Source: an uncultured Butyrivibrio sp. (GTDB lineage Bacteria > Bacillota > Clostridia > Lachnospirales > Lachnospiraceae). From it: a stretch of DNA of 7,373 nt. The position numbers were made by a program, and so were the translations under genes. Position 1 is the stretch's first letter; each line of letters starts with the position of its first letter. The stretch lies in contig CAMVRW010000119.1 of the NCBI GenBank assembly GCA_947169985.1, positions 1 through 7,373 of the forward strand, read 5' to 3'. The notes under the pieces were generated by a model. That model was not told the origin of the DNA, did not search any database, and was given only the letters and a program-made list of their open reading frames with translations. Shown here in pieces: positions 5,757-7,373 of the stretch.

Positions 5757-6281
5757 ATGAAAGAACTTCAGGATTATGTACGTACAATACCGGATTTTCC
5801 AGAGAAAGGAATAATGTTCAGGGATATCACATCAGTTCTTCAGGATCCTGATGGATTCAAGCTTGCTATCGACAAGATGCAGGACCTTGTTAAGGATCTT
5901 GATTTTGATGTTGTTCTCGGAGCTGAGTCAAGAGGCTTTATCTTCAGTGCTCCTATTGCATATAACAGAGGAAAGGCTCTTGTTCCTGTTCGTAAGAAGG
6001 GTAAGCTTCCTTGCGAGACAGTTGAAGTATCCTATGATCTTGAGTATGGTCAGGCTACTTTAGAGCTTCACAAGGATTCAATCCAGCCTGGACAGAAGGT
6101 TCTTCTTGTGGACGACCTTATGGCAACAGGTGGAACTATCGAGGCTATGATCAAGCTTGTTGAGATGCTTGGCGGTGAGGTTGCCGGAATTCTTGTACTT
6201 ATGGAGCTTAAGGGCCTCAAGGGAAGAGAGAGACTTAGCAAATACAGATTAGATGCAGCGCTTAGCTACGAAGGGAAGTAA
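5757..6281 (+). CDS. apt: Adenine phosphoribosyltransferase
   Basis: Apt makes AMP and pyrophosphate from adenine and PRPP, a cytoplasmic purine salvage step. The 174-residue protein has the normal family length. It starts with the Apt-typical region DYVRTIPDFPEKGIMFRDIT (6-25), has ESRGFIF (57-63), and contains the type I phosphoribosyltransferase PRPP-binding motif VLLVDDLMATGGT at 115-127, with the two acidic residues and the phosphate-binding ATGGT loop intact. A purine-rich GAGAGGG at 5741-5747, 9 bases before the ATG, supports the start. Its promoter region lies just downstream of tRNA-Thr. The next gene, a RelA/SpoT-type enzyme, begins six bases after the apt stop codon; this apt-rel pairing is well known in Firmicutes and links purine nucleotide supply with (p)ppGpp metabolism. 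Confidence 0.96.
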   Translation: MKELQDYVRTIPDFPEKGIMFRDITSVLQDPDGFKLAIDKMQDLVKDLDFDVVLGAESRGFIFSAPIAYNRGKALVPVRKKGKLPCETVEVSYDLEYGQATLELHKDSIQPGQKVLLVDDLMATGGTIEAMIKLVEMLGGEVAGILVLMELKGLKGRERLSKYRLDAALSYEGK

Positions 6282-6287
6282 TCTTTA

Positions 6288-7373
6288 ATGGCGCAAAACT
6301 TCGATGACGGAAAAATTGAAGCCACTCCTGAGTTTCAGTCTCCGGATTGCCTATATAAGGGTCTTATCGAAAGGGTAAGAAAGTATCACCCTTCAGATGA
6401 TATTTCTCTTATTGAAAAGGCATATCATCAGGCGGCTGCTGCCCATGAGGGACAGACACGTAAGTCGGGTGAACCTTATATCATTCACCCTCTTTGTGTT
6501 GCAATTATCCTGGCTGACCTGGAAATGGATAAAGAGACCATTGCAGCAGGTCTTCTTCATGATGTCGTTGAAGATACCATTTGCACCAATGAAGAGATTG
6601 AACAGACCTTTGGAACAGACGTAGCACTACTTGTTGACGGTGTTACCAAACTGACAGCTTTGCAGCTGACTACAGATAATACTAATAAAACTCAGGAACA
6701 GATCGATATGCAGGCTCAGAACCTGCGTAAGATGTTCCTTGCTATGGCTAAAGATATCCGTGTCATCCTTATTAAGCTGGCGGACAGACTCCATAATATG
6801 AGAACTCTGGCCCATATGCCACCTGAGAAGCAGCAAAGAATTGCGCAGGAGACGTTGGATATCTATTCACCTATTGCAGGAAGACTTGGTATCAGCAGGA
6901 TCAAGGTTGAACTTGATGACCTTTCACTTAAATATCTGATGCCTGATGTATACAGGGATCTGGTAGATAAGGTTGCTATCAGAAAGAGCGAGCGTGAGCG
7001 CTACGTTGAAGAGATCTGTGAGAATGTTCGAAAGAACATAGCTGACGCTGGTATCAAGGCAGAAGTTAACGGAAGAGTTAAGCATTTCTTCAGTATCTAC
7101 AAGAAGATGCGAAACCAGAACAAGACCCTTGACCAGATCTATGATCTTTTTGCTATCCGTATTATTGTTGATACTGTGAAGGACTGCTATGCAGCCCTTG
7201 GTGTAATCCATGAATTATATAAGCCTATTCCCGGTAGATTCAAGGATTATATAGCGATGCCAAAGCCCAATATGTACCAGTCACTTCATACAACTCTGAT
7301 TGGTCAGACAGGTCAGCCTTTTGAGATCCAGATCAGAACCTATGATATGCACAGGGCTGCTGAATACGGTATT
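6288..7373 (+). CDS. relA: Bifunctional (p)ppGpp synthetase/hydrolase, N-terminal part (3' end outside window)
   Basis: This open frame has 362 codons and no stop before the window ends; family members are about 730-780 residues. Rel enzymes make (p)ppGpp from ATP and GDP or GTP during starvation and hydrolyse it afterwards. The hydrolase HD domain appears intact: R58 in EGQTRKSGEPY, H67 in IIHP, H91-D92 in LLHDVVEDT, and D166 in LADRLHNMRTL. The synthetase domain follows, with GRVKHFFSIYKKM (262-274), YDLFAIRII (285-293), GRFKDYIAMPKPN (316-328), YQSLHTT (330-336) and EIQIRT (346-351). The RFKD signature (317-320) is the form seen in bifunctional Rel/SpoT enzymes, not the EFDD of monofunctional RelA. 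The regulatory TGS and ACT domains would lie beyond the window. ATG at 6288 is chosen for the AAGGGAAG site inside the end of apt (6271-6278). It is very likely cotranscribed with apt. The name rel is equally valid. Confidence 0.95.
   Translation, partial: MAQNFDDGKIEATPEFQSPDCLYKGLIERVRKYHPSDDISLIEKAYHQAAAAHEGQTRKSGEPYIIHPLCVAIILADLEMDKETIAAGLLHDVVEDTICTNEEIEQTFGTDVALLVDGVTKLTALQLTTDNTNKTQEQIDMQAQNLRKMFLAMAKDIRVILIKLADRLHNMRTLAHMPPEKQQRIAQETLDIYSPIAGRLGISRIKVELDDLSLKYLMPDVYRDLVDKVAIRKSERERYVEEICENVRKNIADAGIKAEVNGRVKHFFSIYKKMRNQNKTLDQIYDLFAIRIIVDTVKDCYAALGVIHELYKPIPGRFKDYIAMPKPNMYQSLHTTLIGQTGQPFEIQIRTYDMHRAAEYGI

Overview
This window looks like a chromosomal segment of an anaerobic, moderately AT-rich Firmicute of the family Lachnospiraceae, probably close to Butyrivibrio. 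The evidence is the gene set and order (serC-serA-DUF1015, then apt-rel), strong GGAGG-type ribosome binding sites, a short ACT-type SerA, and a tRNA gene without an encoded CCA. All large genes lie on the + strand. The genus assignment is inference from protein flavour, not from a search.

Layout. (1) 1-1591: the 3' end of serC, then serA, the first two enzymes of phosphorylated serine biosynthesis, tightly coupled. (2) 1592-1674: an intergenic hairpin with a T-run, followed at once by the ribosome binding site of the next gene. (3) 1675-2931: a DUF1015 protein of unassigned biochemistry that travels with serC-serA. (4) 2995-5496: a long homologue of glycogen branching enzyme (tandem CBM48, GH13 barrel, C-terminal beta domain). 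Its three catalytic carboxylates are replaced, and it carries an extra charged helical segment plus a histone-H1-like lysine-rich tail. (5) 5497-5756: a clean intrinsic terminator with a consensus-like promoter nested in it, a tRNA-Thr(CGU) gene, and a promoter region for the next operon. (6) 5757-7373: apt followed six bases later by the start of a bifunctional RelA/SpoT-type (p)ppGpp synthetase/hydrolase, which runs off the window.

How they fit together. SerC and SerA convert 3-phosphoglycerate to phosphoserine. No phosphoserine phosphatase is visible here, and the DUF1015 protein next door is a candidate for an unknown role around phosphoserine or serine. The apt-rel pair links purine salvage with the stringent response, a common pairing in Firmicutes. 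The most interesting gene is the GH13 homologue. It keeps the branching-enzyme fold and most flanking residues but appears catalytically dead, has lost parts of the active-site cleft, and has gained a basic tail. A glycogen-binding scaffold, regulator or tether is more likely than an enzyme. It is not next to other glycogen genes in this window.
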